The notes under the pieces were generated by a model. That model saw nothing but the letters and a program-made list of their open reading frames with translations, was not told where the DNA came from and searched no databases. A DNA stretch of 64,000 nucleotides, from positions 372,001-436,000 of the forward strand of contig NC_017733.1 in the NCBI RefSeq assembly GCF_000259235.1, in the 5' to 3' direction. Position numbers and translations under genes: made by a program. The DNA comes from Helicobacter pylori_CU (GTDB lineage: Bacteria; Campylobacterota; Campylobacteria; Campylobacterales; Helicobacteraceae). Shown here piece by piece: positions 43,472 to 51,794 of the stretch. Position 1 is the stretch's first letter. Each line of letters opens with the position of its first letter.

Positions 43472-43965
43472 AATTGGTGAGTCTTGTTATAGTTTTTTGT
43501 TGTTTTTTAGGGGCTGTAGAGTTGCCTGGAATTTATCAAACTCAGGAATTTTTATACATAAAAAGCTCTTTTGTGGAGTTTTTTGAGCATAATGGGAAGT
43601 TCTATGCTTATGGTATTTCTGATGTGGATGGCTCTAAAGCCAAAAAAGACAAACTCAATCCTAACCCAAAACTAAGGAATCGCAGCGATAAAGGCGTGGT
43701 GTTTTTAAGCGATTTGATTAAGGTTGGAAAACGATCTTATAAAGGCGGTAAAGCGTATAATTTTTATGACGGCAAGACCTACTATGTAAGGGTTACTCAA
43801 AATTCAAACGGGGATTTAGAATTCACTTCAAGCTATGACAAATGGGGGTATGTCGGCAAGACTTTCACTTGGAAACGCCTGAGCGATGAAGAAATCAAAA
43901 ATCTAAAACTCAAGCGTTTTAACCTGGATGAAGTCCTTAAAACCATTAAAGATAGCCCTATCTAA
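43468..43965 (+). CDS. HP1028-like secreted lipocalin-fold protein (DUF2147)
   Basis: 165 residues. The signal peptide MKLVSLVIVFCCFLGAVE is cut near residue 18, followed by a beta-rich mature part with PGIYQTQEF, FYDGKTYYVRV and WGYVGKTFTWKRL. This fits the DUF2147/lipocalin-like family, whose H. pylori member (HP1028) has a solved lipocalin-type structure. The ligand is unknown. It overlaps HP1029 by four bases, and its stop lies 19 bases from the convergent fur gene. Confidence 0.85.
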   Translation: MKLVSLVIVFCCFLGAVELPGIYQTQEFLYIKSSFVEFFEHNGKFYAYGISDVDGSKAKKDKLNPNPKLRNRSDKGVVFLSDLIKVGKRSYKGGKAYNFYDGKTYYVRVTQNSNGDLEFTSSYDKWGYVGKTFTWKRLSDEEIKNLKLKRFNLDEVLKTIKDSPI

Positions 43966-43984
43966 GCTTCTCCTTTAAAATTTT

Positions 43985-44437
43985 TTAACATTCACTCTCT
44001 TGGCATTCTTTACACCACACAAACATTTTCATGTCATGGCTAATCAGCTTGGCTTGATATTTTTTAACGACTTCGTTCTGGCGGTTTTCAATTTCAGGGT
44101 CTGCAAATTCAATGATCTTACCGCAATGCAAACAAATGATGTGATCATGGTGTTCTTTAGCTGCAATTTCATAGCGCCGACCGCTTTTTGAAGTCTCTAA
44201 AACACAGATAAAATTTTCTTTTTCTAAGAAATTCAAAATGCGATAGACTGAAGAAATGCTGGTGTTTTTGTCCTTTTGGCGGATAGAATGCGTGATTTCT
44301 TCAGGGCTTAGGTGTGTGCCGCTGCGATACAAAACGCTCACCACTTCTTCTCTCTGTTTTGAATTTTTGAGTCCGTTTTTTTTGATAGACATCCTCAAGC
44401 GCTCTAAAATGGATTCTAAAGTTTCTAATCTTTTCAT
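43985..44437 (-). CDS. fur: Fur, ferric uptake regulator
   Basis: 150 residues. An N-terminal winged helix (about 20-90) is followed by the metal-binding stretch EHHDHIICLHCGK (about 103-115) and the second Cys pair WCKEC near 145. Fur represses with iron and, in H. pylori, also acts without iron. A Fur-box-like palindrome overlaps its own -10. Confidence 0.97.
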   Translation of the reverse strand: MKRLETLESILERLRMSIKKNGLKNSKQREEVVSVLYRSGTHLSPEEITHSIRQKDKNTSISSVYRILNFLEKENFICVLETSKSGRRYEIAAKEHHDHIICLHCGKIIEFADPEIENRQNEVVKKYQAKLISHDMKMFVWCKECQESEC

Positions 44438-44480
44438 GCTGATATTTCCCTTATCCGTAAAATGATTTTTATAACTAGAA

Positions 44481-44498
44481 TATTATTATACAATAATA
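44481..44498 (-). promoter_or_regulatory. fur promoter with Fur-box-like palindrome
   Basis: TATTATT-ATAC-AATAATA is a perfect inverted repeat close to the H. pylori Fur consensus. On the minus strand the -10 TATAAT lies at 44485-44490, inside it. A second AT-rich box (CATTATTATTTTAATTTAA) lies about 40 bases upstream, consistent with known fur autoregulation. Confidence 0.65.
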
Positions 44499-44596
44499 AT
44501 GCGATAAACCATAGATAAAACTCATTATTATTTTAATTTAATCAAAAAATATTGATTTTTTATTACCATTGTCGCATTTTAATGTAACTTATAAGA

Positions 44597-45772
44597 TCAA
44601 TTTCTTATTTTATCAAGCCATTCTAAAAGGGTTTTTTCAAACCCTATGCCTTGAGAAGAAACCAAATCTAGGGGTTTTTCCAAATAATCTTGTTTGACAT
44701 AGCCGTTATAATCATGCGGGTAAAGGTAATCTTTAGCGTTAGGCAGCAGGTGTTTAGGAATAGGGTAGAGTGAGCCTTTTTGAACGCAATCTAAGGCCTG
44801 ATTGATCGCTCTATAAGCCGTGTTAGACTTGGGCGAACAAGCCAGATAAATCACGCACTGACTTAAAATAATGCGCGCTTCAGGGTAGCCGATTTGTTTG
44901 ACTGAAAACAAGCAAGAAGCGGCTAAATTAAGGGCGTTTGGGTTAGCGTTACCAATATCTTCGCTCGCAAAAATCACCAGCCTTCTGGCGATAAATTCCG
45001 GGTTTTCCCCGCCAGCAATCAAGCGCGCCAGATAATAGATGGAAGCGTTTTCATCGCTCCCTCTTAAAGACTTGATTAACGCGCTAGTGAGGTTATAATG
45101 CGTATCATCGCTATAAGATCCGTCATTTAGGCTATGGGGCCGTAAGGATTGTAGGGTTTTTAAAGTGATAGGATTTTCTATTTTAGCGCTCAAATCTAAA
45201 AGGTTTAATAACGCTCTAGCATCGCCAGCGCTGTTGTTTAAAAGATAGGTTTTAGCGCTAGGCTCTATTTGTTTTTTTAACAATACTAAAGCTTTAGCGC
45301 AAAGCCTGTCTAAATCGCTCTTGTTTAGGGGGGTTAATTCAAAAATAAAACTTCTTGAGCGGATCGCATGGCTTAGGCTGTAATTAGGATCTTGCGTGCT
45401 AGCCCCTAAGATTAAAGCGTGATCTTTTTCCATAATGGGGAGTAAAAATTCTTGTTGGGTTTTATTCAATCTGTGGGTTTCATCAATAAAAACAACGGGC
45501 TTTAAAAGGGTGTTTTGGTAATTTTTAAGCTTAAGGCGTAAATCCTCTAATTTGAAATCTGTCGCATTGAATAAAAGAATGGGGCGCTCTAGGGAGTGAG
45601 CGATGATTTGAGCCAGACTTGTTTTACCCACGCCAGGAGGGCCATAGAAAAAGGCATGGGGGAAGTGTTTGGATTGTAGGGCTTTAAATAAGGGGGCGTC
45701 TTTCCCTATTAAATGCTCTTGGCCTAAAAAATCTTCTAGGCTTTTTGGGTTTAAAAGCGAAGTCAGGCTCAT
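44597..45772 (-). CDS. rarA: RarA (MgsA)-type replication-recombination AAA ATPase
   Basis: 391 residues. Walker A GPPGVGKTS (about 43-51), Walker B VVFIDETHR and sensor residues of the clamp-loader-like AAA domain; the C-terminal half carries the family block ARRLVIFASEDIGNANP. RarA acts at stalled forks. It overlaps hspR by four bases and is the last gene of the cbpA-hspR-rarA operon. Confidence 0.9.
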   Translation of the reverse strand: MSLTSLLNPKSLEDFLGQEHLIGKDAPLFKALQSKHFPHAFFYGPPGVGKTSLAQIIAHSLERPILLFNATDFKLEDLRLKLKNYQNTLLKPVVFIDETHRLNKTQQEFLLPIMEKDHALILGASTQDPNYSLSHAIRSRSFIFELTPLNKSDLDRLCAKALVLLKKQIEPSAKTYLLNNSAGDARALLNLLDLSAKIENPITLKTLQSLRPHSLNDGSYSDDTHYNLTSALIKSLRGSDENASIYYLARLIAGGENPEFIARRLVIFASEDIGNANPNALNLAASCLFSVKQIGYPEARIILSQCVIYLACSPKSNTAYRAINQALDCVQKGSLYPIPKHLLPNAKDYLYPHDYNGYVKQDYLEKPLDLVSSQGIGFEKTLLEWLDKIRN

Positions 45773-46140
45773 TTTTTAAATAAAATCAATTCATAAAAAT
45801 TCGTAGGGGTGTTTAAATTTTTCGTTGGGGTTTTGTTGTTTTTAGAGTGTTTGTGCAGAGCGTCTTGCAATTCTTTATTGAGATTGTCTAATTCATCAAG
45901 CTTTTCTTTTAAACGCAAGATAATATCCACGCCCGCTAGATTAACCCCCATATCCCTTGTAAGGCGTAAAATCGTTTTGATTTTGTCCATGTCTCGTTGG
46001 GAATACAAGCGCATTTTCCCATCAGTCCTGCTAGGCTCTATCAAACCCTCTTTTTCGTATTGGCGCAAGGTTTGAGGGTGCACGCCTAAGATTTTAGCCA
46101 CAACGCTGATTAAATAAAGCGGTTCATCATAATCGCACAC
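45769..46140 (-). CDS. hspR: HspR, heat-shock repressor (MerR family)
   Basis: 123 residues. The MerR-type helix-turn-helix (LYLISVVAKILGVHPQTLRQYEKEGLI, about 8-34) is followed by the MRLYSQRDMDKIKTILRL wing. HspR represses the chaperone promoters of groES-groEL, hrcA-grpE-dnaK and its own cbpA operon. It starts ten bases after the cbpA stop. Confidence 0.95.
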   Translation of the reverse strand: MCDYDEPLYLISVVAKILGVHPQTLRQYEKEGLIEPSRTDGKMRLYSQRDMDKIKTILRLTRDMGVNLAGVDIILRLKEKLDELDNLNKELQDALHKHSKNNKTPTKNLNTPTNFYELILFKK

Positions 46141-46149
46141 GATTCCTCC

Positions 46150-47016
46150 TTACAATTCTTTTTCTAATAACGCTTTTAACTCATTAGAAAGCGTCTCCGT
46201 TTTAGGCAAGATCAAACGAGCTTGCAAATACAAATCCCCCACATGCGAAGTTTTTCTGTTTTTGATCCCTTTTTCTTTAATGCGGAATTTTTGCATCGCT
46301 TTGGTGTTAGGGGGAATGGTTAGGGTTAAGGTTTTATGCCAAGTAGCGATTTCAATTTTTCCTCCAAAAAGAGCCGTCTTTAAGGGTAAATCAAAGATTT
46401 GGATAATATCGTCTTTCTCGCGCCTATACATTTCATCTTCTTCAATATGGATCTGCAAGAGCAAATCGCCCCTACCCATTCGCCCCGTTTTCCCTTTGTT
46501 GCGAACCCTGATTTTTTCGCCCTCTTCCACGCCGATAGGGATTTTAAGGCTAAAAGTCTCATTATTGACGCTCACTTGTTTTTTATTGCCTAAAAGGGTG
46601 TCTAAAACAGAGACATTTAAAGTGGCGGTCATGTCTAAATTTTCAGGGGCGAAATTGGAAAAATTAAAGCCAGAAAAGCCTTGCGAGTTTTGAGAAAATC
46701 TTTGCGAAAAGCCTCCTCTCCCAAAAATAGAGCTTAAAATATCGTCTAAATCTTCACTAGGACCACGGCTTCGGGCAAAATCGCTGAAATTCTGCCCCCC
46801 AAACATGTTATCGCCAAACTGATCGTATTGGCGGCGTTTTTCTTCGTCACTCAAAATTTCATAAGCGGCGTTGATTTCTTTGAATTTTTCTTCGGCTTCT
46901 TTGGTTTTATTCAAATCCGGGTGGTATTGTCTGGCTAAACGGCGGTAGGATTTTTTGATTTCATCTTGGCTGGCGTTTTCGCTCACGTTTAAAGTTTGGT
47001 ATAAACTCTTGCTCAT
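46150..47016 (-). CDS. cbpA: CbpA, DnaJ-like co-chaperone
   Basis: 288 residues. The J domain (1-70) has the HPD motif (YHPDLN, residues 31-36). A Gly/Phe-rich region (about 75-120) and two C-terminal substrate-binding domains follow. The zinc-finger region of true DnaJ is absent, which makes this CbpA-type. It is the first gene of an HspR-controlled operon. Confidence 0.95.
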   Translation of the reverse strand: MSKSLYQTLNVSENASQDEIKKSYRRLARQYHPDLNKTKEAEEKFKEINAAYEILSDEEKRRQYDQFGDNMFGGQNFSDFARSRGPSEDLDDILSSIFGRGGFSQRFSQNSQGFSGFNFSNFAPENLDMTATLNVSVLDTLLGNKKQVSVNNETFSLKIPIGVEEGEKIRVRNKGKTGRMGRGDLLLQIHIEEDEMYRREKDDIIQIFDLPLKTALFGGKIEIATWHKTLTLTIPPNTKAMQKFRIKEKGIKNRKTSHVGDLYLQARLILPKTETLSNELKALLEKEL

Positions 47017-47049
47017 GAATCACCTTTAAAATAGTTTTATTAGAATACT

Positions 47050-47080
47050 ATCATAAATCTTTAGTGTTAGTCAATCAAGT
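47050..47080 (-). promoter_or_regulatory. cbpA operon promoter with HspR (HAIR-like) site
   Basis: On minus, -10 TATGAT (47050-47055) lies 17 bases from -35 TTGATT (47073-47078). The -35 falls inside ACTTGATTGACTAACACTAAAG (47059-47080), which resembles the HspR-associated inverted repeat CTTGAGT-N7-ACTCAAG with a degenerate second arm. This fits repression of the operon by its own HspR. Confidence 0.6.
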
Positions 47081-47183
47081 TTATTGATAATGTTTAGTGG
47101 TCATTGAGATTTTAAACCCGTTTCAGCGCAATTAAAAGGAATTTTCATTAAAATACTAGGTTTAAATCCACGATGAGTTTTTA

Positions 47184-48434
47184 ATGCAATATAAGAAAAA
47201 TAAGAAAAGATATTATCATTTAGCGTTAGGGATCCTTTTTTGTAATGGCTTGTCTTTGAAAGCTTTAGAAATCGCCGTCAAACCTTTTGGCTATCTGGGG
47301 CTATTGTATAATCAAGGGGCGCAAAAAAACCCTCACAGCTACGTGGGGGCTTTAGCGCGTCTTGGGGTGGATTTTTCTTATAGCAATGGGTGGTCTTTTG
47401 GCATTGGAGCGATTGGGGCTTGGAATATTTATAACAAACAGCGTTTGGCTAACCTTTACATCAGTCTAGGGAATTTTTTTGGTAACCCTAACAATGTTAA
47501 ACCTTATTTGAGCGCTGGCGATGTTTCTGATGCGTATCTCCAATACACTAACCAGCGTTTTAAAATCGCTTTAGGGCGTTTCAATACCGATTTTGTGGAT
47601 TTTGATTGGATAGGGGGCAATATTCAAGGGGTCTCTGCGGCTTTTAAGCAAAATTCCATGCGTTATTTTGGGATTTTTATGGATAGCATGCTTTATAATG
47701 GGCATCAGATCAATAAAGAGCAAGGGAATCGGATCGCTACTTCTCTAAACGCTCTAGCGTCTTATGATCCCGTGTCTAAACGCTTGTATGTAGGGGGGGA
47801 AGTGTTTGTTTTGGGTGCAGAATACAGGCATGAAAATCTTAAAGTGGTTCCTTTTATTTTAACGGACACCCGCTTGCCTTTGCCCACTCAAAATGTTTTA
47901 GTGCAAGTGGGGGGTAAGTTGGAATATGACGCTTCTTTAGCTAAGGGTTTCACTTCGCACACTCTAGTGCATGGCATGTATCAATACGGCAACACTGATA
48001 TTGCTACAGACGCTAAAGATGCCGGCTTGTTTTTGATCGATCAAACTTTTAAATACCAAATTTTTAATTTTGGAACGGGTTTTTATATCGTTCCGGCAAG
48101 AAACAATAAGGGCTATCTATGGACTTTTAACGACAGGACTAAATTCTATGGCCGTGGGATCAACGCGCCCGGCGTGCCAGCGATTTATTTTGCAAATTCT
48201 AGCATTTCAGGCTATGTTTTTTTAGGGCTTAAGACTAAAAGGGTGCGTTTAGACGCGATGGTGGCTTTTGGGGATTATCAAGAATATTCTTTGATGAGCA
48301 GTTTTAGGGTTTGGACTTATAGGAGTTTGTCTTTTGATATGGGTGGGGGGTATGTGTATGCTTATAATTCTAAAGCCACGAGAAAAAGTCTTGGAGATAG
48401 TTCTTTTGTCTTTTTTGGGAAGTTTTTGTTTTAA
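47184..48434 (+). CDS. Hof-like outer-membrane protein
   Basis: 416 residues. The basic start and signal peptide are MQYKKNKKRYYHLALGILFCNGLSLKA, cut near residue 27. The protein has a Gly/Tyr-rich beta-barrel pattern, the block RFKIALGRFNTDFVDFDWIGGNIQG (about 130-155) and ends in FFGKFLF. The pattern fits the Helicobacter Hof family, related to porins of the OprD type. A seven-G run at about 47797 is short. It has its own start region, divergent from cbpA. Confidence 0.72.
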   Translation: MQYKKNKKRYYHLALGILFCNGLSLKALEIAVKPFGYLGLLYNQGAQKNPHSYVGALARLGVDFSYSNGWSFGIGAIGAWNIYNKQRLANLYISLGNFFGNPNNVKPYLSAGDVSDAYLQYTNQRFKIALGRFNTDFVDFDWIGGNIQGVSAAFKQNSMRYFGIFMDSMLYNGHQINKEQGNRIATSLNALASYDPVSKRLYVGGEVFVLGAEYRHENLKVVPFILTDTRLPLPTQNVLVQVGGKLEYDASLAKGFTSHTLVHGMYQYGNTDIATDAKDAGLFLIDQTFKYQIFNFGTGFYIVPARNNKGYLWTFNDRTKFYGRGINAPGVPAIYFANSSISGYVFLGLKTKRVRLDAMVAFGDYQEYSLMSSFRVWTYRSLSFDMGGGYVYAYNSKATRKSLGDSSFVFFGKFLF

Positions 48435-48439
48435 AAAAA

Positions 48440-48490
48440 TGCCGTTTTTACAATCAATAGTGAAGAATTTGCCAAAAGTAAGCGATAAAG
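48440..48490. repeat. Partial copy of the dispersed intergenic repeat
   Basis: TAAAAAAATGCCGTTTTTACAATCAA followed by AAGTAAGCGATAAA matches the left part of the copy at 30203 (GCGTTTTTTACAATCAA, then AATAAGCGATGAA). Confidence 0.45.
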
Positions 48491-48541
48491 CAAGCGATAA
48501 TTTCTTTTTTTAAAAAATCAATATTAAAAGAAGTTTTTGTT

Positions 48542-49408
48542 TCAAGAAATTCTTTTGAAATCAGGTCTTTGTGTTTTTTTAGGGAAAAAAGCTTTTTTAA
48601 ATTCAGGCTCCCATAGTTTGATCACGCCATGGTGGGTCATCTGGTGCATATTGACTAAACGCATGTTTAAAAGAGCCTTTTCTTTAGCTTCGCTGTCGCT
48701 CAAATCTTCTTTAATTTTGAACGCTTGAATGATTTGCTCCCACAATTCATGCTCTTTAGCGTCTTCGTTTAAAAAATCTTTATAGTTGAAGCCGCCAATC
48801 CCTTTGACCCCCTTAATATTATCCCCCTTATCCCCCACAACGCACTGGTAATAAGCAAAAAAATGAGCCTCTTTTTGACTCACATTAAAAAAAGCGTTTG
48901 TTTTCAAGTTGAAATGAGAACCTCTATTGGAATACAAAATATCCTTATCCATGCTGGCTATCACATAATTGTTGGGGTCTTTCTTTTTGTAAAAAGAGAT
49001 AATATCATCGGCTTCATATTCAAAACAATGTTCGCCCTGGATTTTAGCCCCTTTTTTTAGGGGGTATTTTTCCACTAAAGCGATCTTTAGAGCTTTTAAA
49101 AGGGCTTTAAAATCTTCATCAAATTGGTGGCGTTTTTGTTTGTAATGATCGCACAGCTGGTAGCGGAAACTCTCTCTGCCCCTAGTGATAAAAAAAAGCG
49201 TTTTAGAGCAACGGGTTTTGCGCATGATAGATAAAATCTGAGTGGTAAGGAAAATAACGCCTACTTCTTGCAAGCTATAAGCAGCGAATCTTTTAGGGAG
49301 CGTTTTATTAGAGAGCAAACGCCTAACAATATTAGGGATAACGCAATCAATGTCTAGTAAAAGGGTTTTTGAATGCGTGGATCTTGTTTTGTTAAACGCT
49401 TGTCTGAT
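48542..49408 (-). CDS. 5'-3' exonuclease (XNI/PolA-exo family), likely non-standard start
   Basis: 288 residues if started at the ATC codon 49406-49408. The conserved N-terminal block TLLLDIDCVIPNIVRRLL, which carries the first metal-binding Asp of the FEN/5'-3' exonuclease family, is in frame but lies upstream of the first usual start (TTG at 49318). AAGGA sits six bases before the ATC. Other motifs follow: EYEADDIISFYKK, ASMDKDILY and GDKGDNIKGVKGIGG. It acts on DNA flaps or RNA primers. In H. pylori this is HP1022. Confidence 0.8.
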   Translation of the reverse strand: MRQAFNKTRSTHSKTLLLDIDCVIPNIVRRLLSNKTLPKRFAAYSLQEVGVIFLTTQILSIMRKTRCSKTLFFITRGRESFRYQLCDHYKQKRHQFDEDFKALLKALKIALVEKYPLKKGAKIQGEHCFEYEADDIISFYKKKDPNNYVIASMDKDILYSNRGSHFNLKTNAFFNVSQKEAHFFAYYQCVVGDKGDNIKGVKGIGGFNYKDFLNEDAKEHELWEQIIQAFKIKEDLSDSEAKEKALLNMRLVNMHQMTHHGVIKLWEPEFKKAFFPKKTQRPDFKRIS

Positions 49409-49451
49409 GGTTAATCCTTAAGTTGAATTTCACTTTTTTAAAAGTTAAACT

Positions 49452-49457
49452 ATTATA
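49452..49457 (-). promoter_or_regulatory. -10 box of the exonuclease gene
   Basis: TATAAT on minus places the transcript start near 49445, about 37 bases before the ATC. This leaves room for the AAGGA and the N-terminal Asp block within the transcript. An AT-rich inverted repeat at 49480-49506 (AATAATAAGTTATTTTAATAATAATT region) resembles a Fur box but is untested. Confidence 0.5.
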
Positions 49458-49563
49458 GTAAATATATAGCAAATAATAAGTTATTTTAATAATAATTAGC
49501 TCTATTCTCATTCAATACGCTAAATTTTAAGAGATCACCGCTTGTTTTAGCTCTTTTGATTGC

Positions 49564-49581
49564 AAAAATGCTTTTGGCATT
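49564..49581 (-). terminator. Terminator-like hairpin downstream of HP1021
   Basis: Read on minus, AATGC-CAAAA-GCATTTTT is a simple hairpin with a T run about 55 bases past the HP1021 stop. A weaker GCCC / GGGC hairpin lies nearer the gene. Confidence 0.5.
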
Positions 49582-49634
49582 CTTGCATTTTATGATCAAC
49601 GCCCCACAAAAAACAGGGCTTAAGGATTTTTTTG

Positions 49635-50531
49635 TTATTTGCGCGGTAAGTTATACTTCCGGCGTTTTTCCCAAAGGCTTTTGCGGCTAATGCCAAGCTT
49701 GTTAGCCAATTCTGTATCGGTGCAAGTAGAAGAAAAATGCCTGATCGCTTCTTTTTCATATTCTTGAATGGAAAGGAAAGTCGTGTTATCGCTAAACAAA
49801 GATAGGGGTCTATTGCCGCATTCAATGCTCACAATTTTAGGAAATTCCAAGGGTTCTTTATGGGTATAGGACAAAACAATAGGGCATGAACGGGCCAATT
49901 CTAACAATTTCAATTGCTCATCTTTTTTAAGCTCTTCTAAATGCATGATGTAAAAAGGGCGTTCTAATTTGTCTTTATTTTTGTATAGCTCTTTCCAAGT
50001 GGTGTCTTTTAAAGAGAAAAAAGAAAAATCCATTTGCCTTTCTTTAGCGTATTGCAATAAATAAGCGTTCGCAAGCTCTTGAGAGGGCGTGTGGATGATA
50101 AAGGGCGGCCGGTAAGAAAAATCTTTAGGCAAGGGCAATTCCGCATGGATAAAGTCTAAGTAATTTTCATAAAATCCCAAGCGAGCGGTCATTTCTTGGT
50201 AGGCTTTGTGGTATTGGATCTTGCGCAACAATTCATCCATTTTAAAAGGTTTTAGAATATAATCTCTCGCTCCCGCTTGAATGGGCTTATTCACGCCATC
50301 TTCATTGACATGCGAAGCCATCATGATAATGATTTGCTTGGAATTATAACGCACAAAATGTTCGCAACGCCCTTGAGTGCAAACTTTAGAAGAAACCAAA
50401 ATCACATCATAAGGCTCTTTATTTTCTTCTGAAATGCTAGAGATGATCTCGCAAAAATGCCCCAAATCATGCAAATTATGAGAGATACTCCTAGCTAGCG
50501 CTAAATCGTCTTCAATGATTAAGATTTTCAT
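49635..50531 (-). CDS. HP1021, orphan response regulator with atypical receiver
   Basis: 298 residues. The receiver-like N-terminus keeps EDD (residues 7-9) and the distal KPF, but the strand-3 end reads VILVSSKV, so the phosphoacceptor Asp is replaced by Ser (about 47). The C-terminus is a Fis-type helix-turn-helix (TDTELANKLGISRKSLWEKRRKY). The known protein regulates transcription and replication origin activity. It follows ispDF by 21 bases. No kinase gene is near. Confidence 0.93.
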   Translation of the reverse strand: MKILIIEDDLALARSISHNLHDLGHFCEIISSISEENKEPYDVILVSSKVCTQGRCEHFVRYNSKQIIIMMASHVNEDGVNKPIQAGARDYILKPFKMDELLRKIQYHKAYQEMTARLGFYENYLDFIHAELPLPKDFSYRPPFIIHTPSQELANAYLLQYAKERQMDFSFFSLKDTTWKELYKNKDKLERPFYIMHLEELKKDEQLKLLELARSCPIVLSYTHKEPLEFPKIVSIECGNRPLSLFSDNTTFLSIQEYEKEAIRHFSSTCTDTELANKLGISRKSLWEKRRKYNLPRK

Positions 50532-50552
50532 CCATTCTTCCTTTTATCGCGT

Positions 50553-51773
50553 TTAAAGTTTTTGTTTATAACGCATGCTCACATGCGCTTGGACTAACAG
50601 CCCTTCTTGTTTGCCAATGAACCCCATTTTTTCCATTGTAGTGGCTTTCAAGCTGACTTGAGATTTTTCTAAACCCAAAAGTTGGCTCAAATTCTCTAAA
50701 ATCGCCGGTTTGTAAGGAGTGATTTTAGGGATTTCGCTAAAGATGGTCGCCCCCATTTCAAACAATTCAAACCCAATGCTTTGAGAAAAATCCAACACGA
50801 TTTTTAAAAGCTCTTTAGAAGAGGCGTTTTTGTATTTGGGGTCATTATCAGGGAACCATTCGCCAATATCCCCCCCTTTAATCGCTCCTAAAATCGCATC
50901 AATAACCGCATGCAACAAAGCATCGCCATCGCTGTGAGCCTTTAACCCAAACTCGCAATCCAAAACAACCCCCCCTAAAACCATAGGCTTATTTTTAATG
51001 AACGCATGCGTATCAAAACCCATGCCGATAAAAGTGTCCTTTGCTGGGTTAAAAAAAGGCGTAAAAAACTTTAAATCGCCGCTTGTGGTGAGTTTGTGCA
51101 AATTTTTACTGCCTTCAATATAACTCACACGATCAGGGAAAGCTTGTAAAATCGCGCTGCTTTCATCTTTAAAATCCCCTTGATTTAGGGCTGATTGGAG
51201 CGCTTTGGTGTGGCTTAATTGCGGGGTTTGAATGAGTTTGATCGCTTCTCTATCTAAAGCTTCGTTATAATAGATCGCTGTGTCATAGCAAGGCAAGTAA
51301 GGAGCGATGCAATAATGGCTCGTTTGTTGGAGGGTTAAAAACAAACTTTTAAGTGCTTCCATATTGGCTAAACCCCTAGCCACATCGCTGGTGAGCGTGT
51401 AAGCGCTATCAATTACTTTCAAGGCGTTACGCACGGATTCTTGCCTTGATGCCCCGCCTTTTATAAGCTTGATTTCAGGGTAATGGCGTTGGATATAAAT
51501 ATAATCCAATCCGCTTACAACCAGAATGATTTCTTTAAAGTCTAGGGCTTTTTTAAAGCTTTCATAAACGCTGAGCCATAAGGGGGTATGATTAGAGCGC
51601 AACCATTGTTTTTTGATGGTTTGAGAAAAACGCTTAGATTCCCCAGCGGCCAATAAAACAATGCTCGTTTGTTTGATAAGCGTTTCTAGCGTTTCTTTAG
51701 TTTCAAAAGGGTCTTCTTCTAAACTTTCTAAAGAGAGTTTAAAAGCTTCCCCATTCACTCTAATCAAAGACAT
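50553..51773 (-). CDS. ispDF: IspDF, bifunctional MEP-pathway enzyme
   Basis: 406 residues with two domains. IspD (about 30-240): VLLAAGESKRFS and the VRNALK region. IspF (about 250-406): GMGFDTHAF, LKAHSDGDALLHAVIDAILGA and the zinc ligands D and H. The fusion performs the cytidylylation and cyclisation steps of isoprenoid synthesis, as in other Campylobacterota. It starts 21 bases after the htrA stop. Confidence 0.97.
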   Translation of the reverse strand: MSLIRVNGEAFKLSLESLEEDPFETKETLETLIKQTSIVLLAAGESKRFSQTIKKQWLRSNHTPLWLSVYESFKKALDFKEIILVVSGLDYIYIQRHYPEIKLIKGGASRQESVRNALKVIDSAYTLTSDVARGLANMEALKSLFLTLQQTSHYCIAPYLPCYDTAIYYNEALDREAIKLIQTPQLSHTKALQSALNQGDFKDESSAILQAFPDRVSYIEGSKNLHKLTTSGDLKFFTPFFNPAKDTFIGMGFDTHAFIKNKPMVLGGVVLDCEFGLKAHSDGDALLHAVIDAILGAIKGGDIGEWFPDNDPKYKNASSKELLKIVLDFSQSIGFELFEMGATIFSEIPKITPYKPAILENLSQLLGLEKSQVSLKATTMEKMGFIGKQEGLLVQAHVSMRYKQKL

Positions 51774-51794
51774 GCGACTAACGACCCACCCCTA

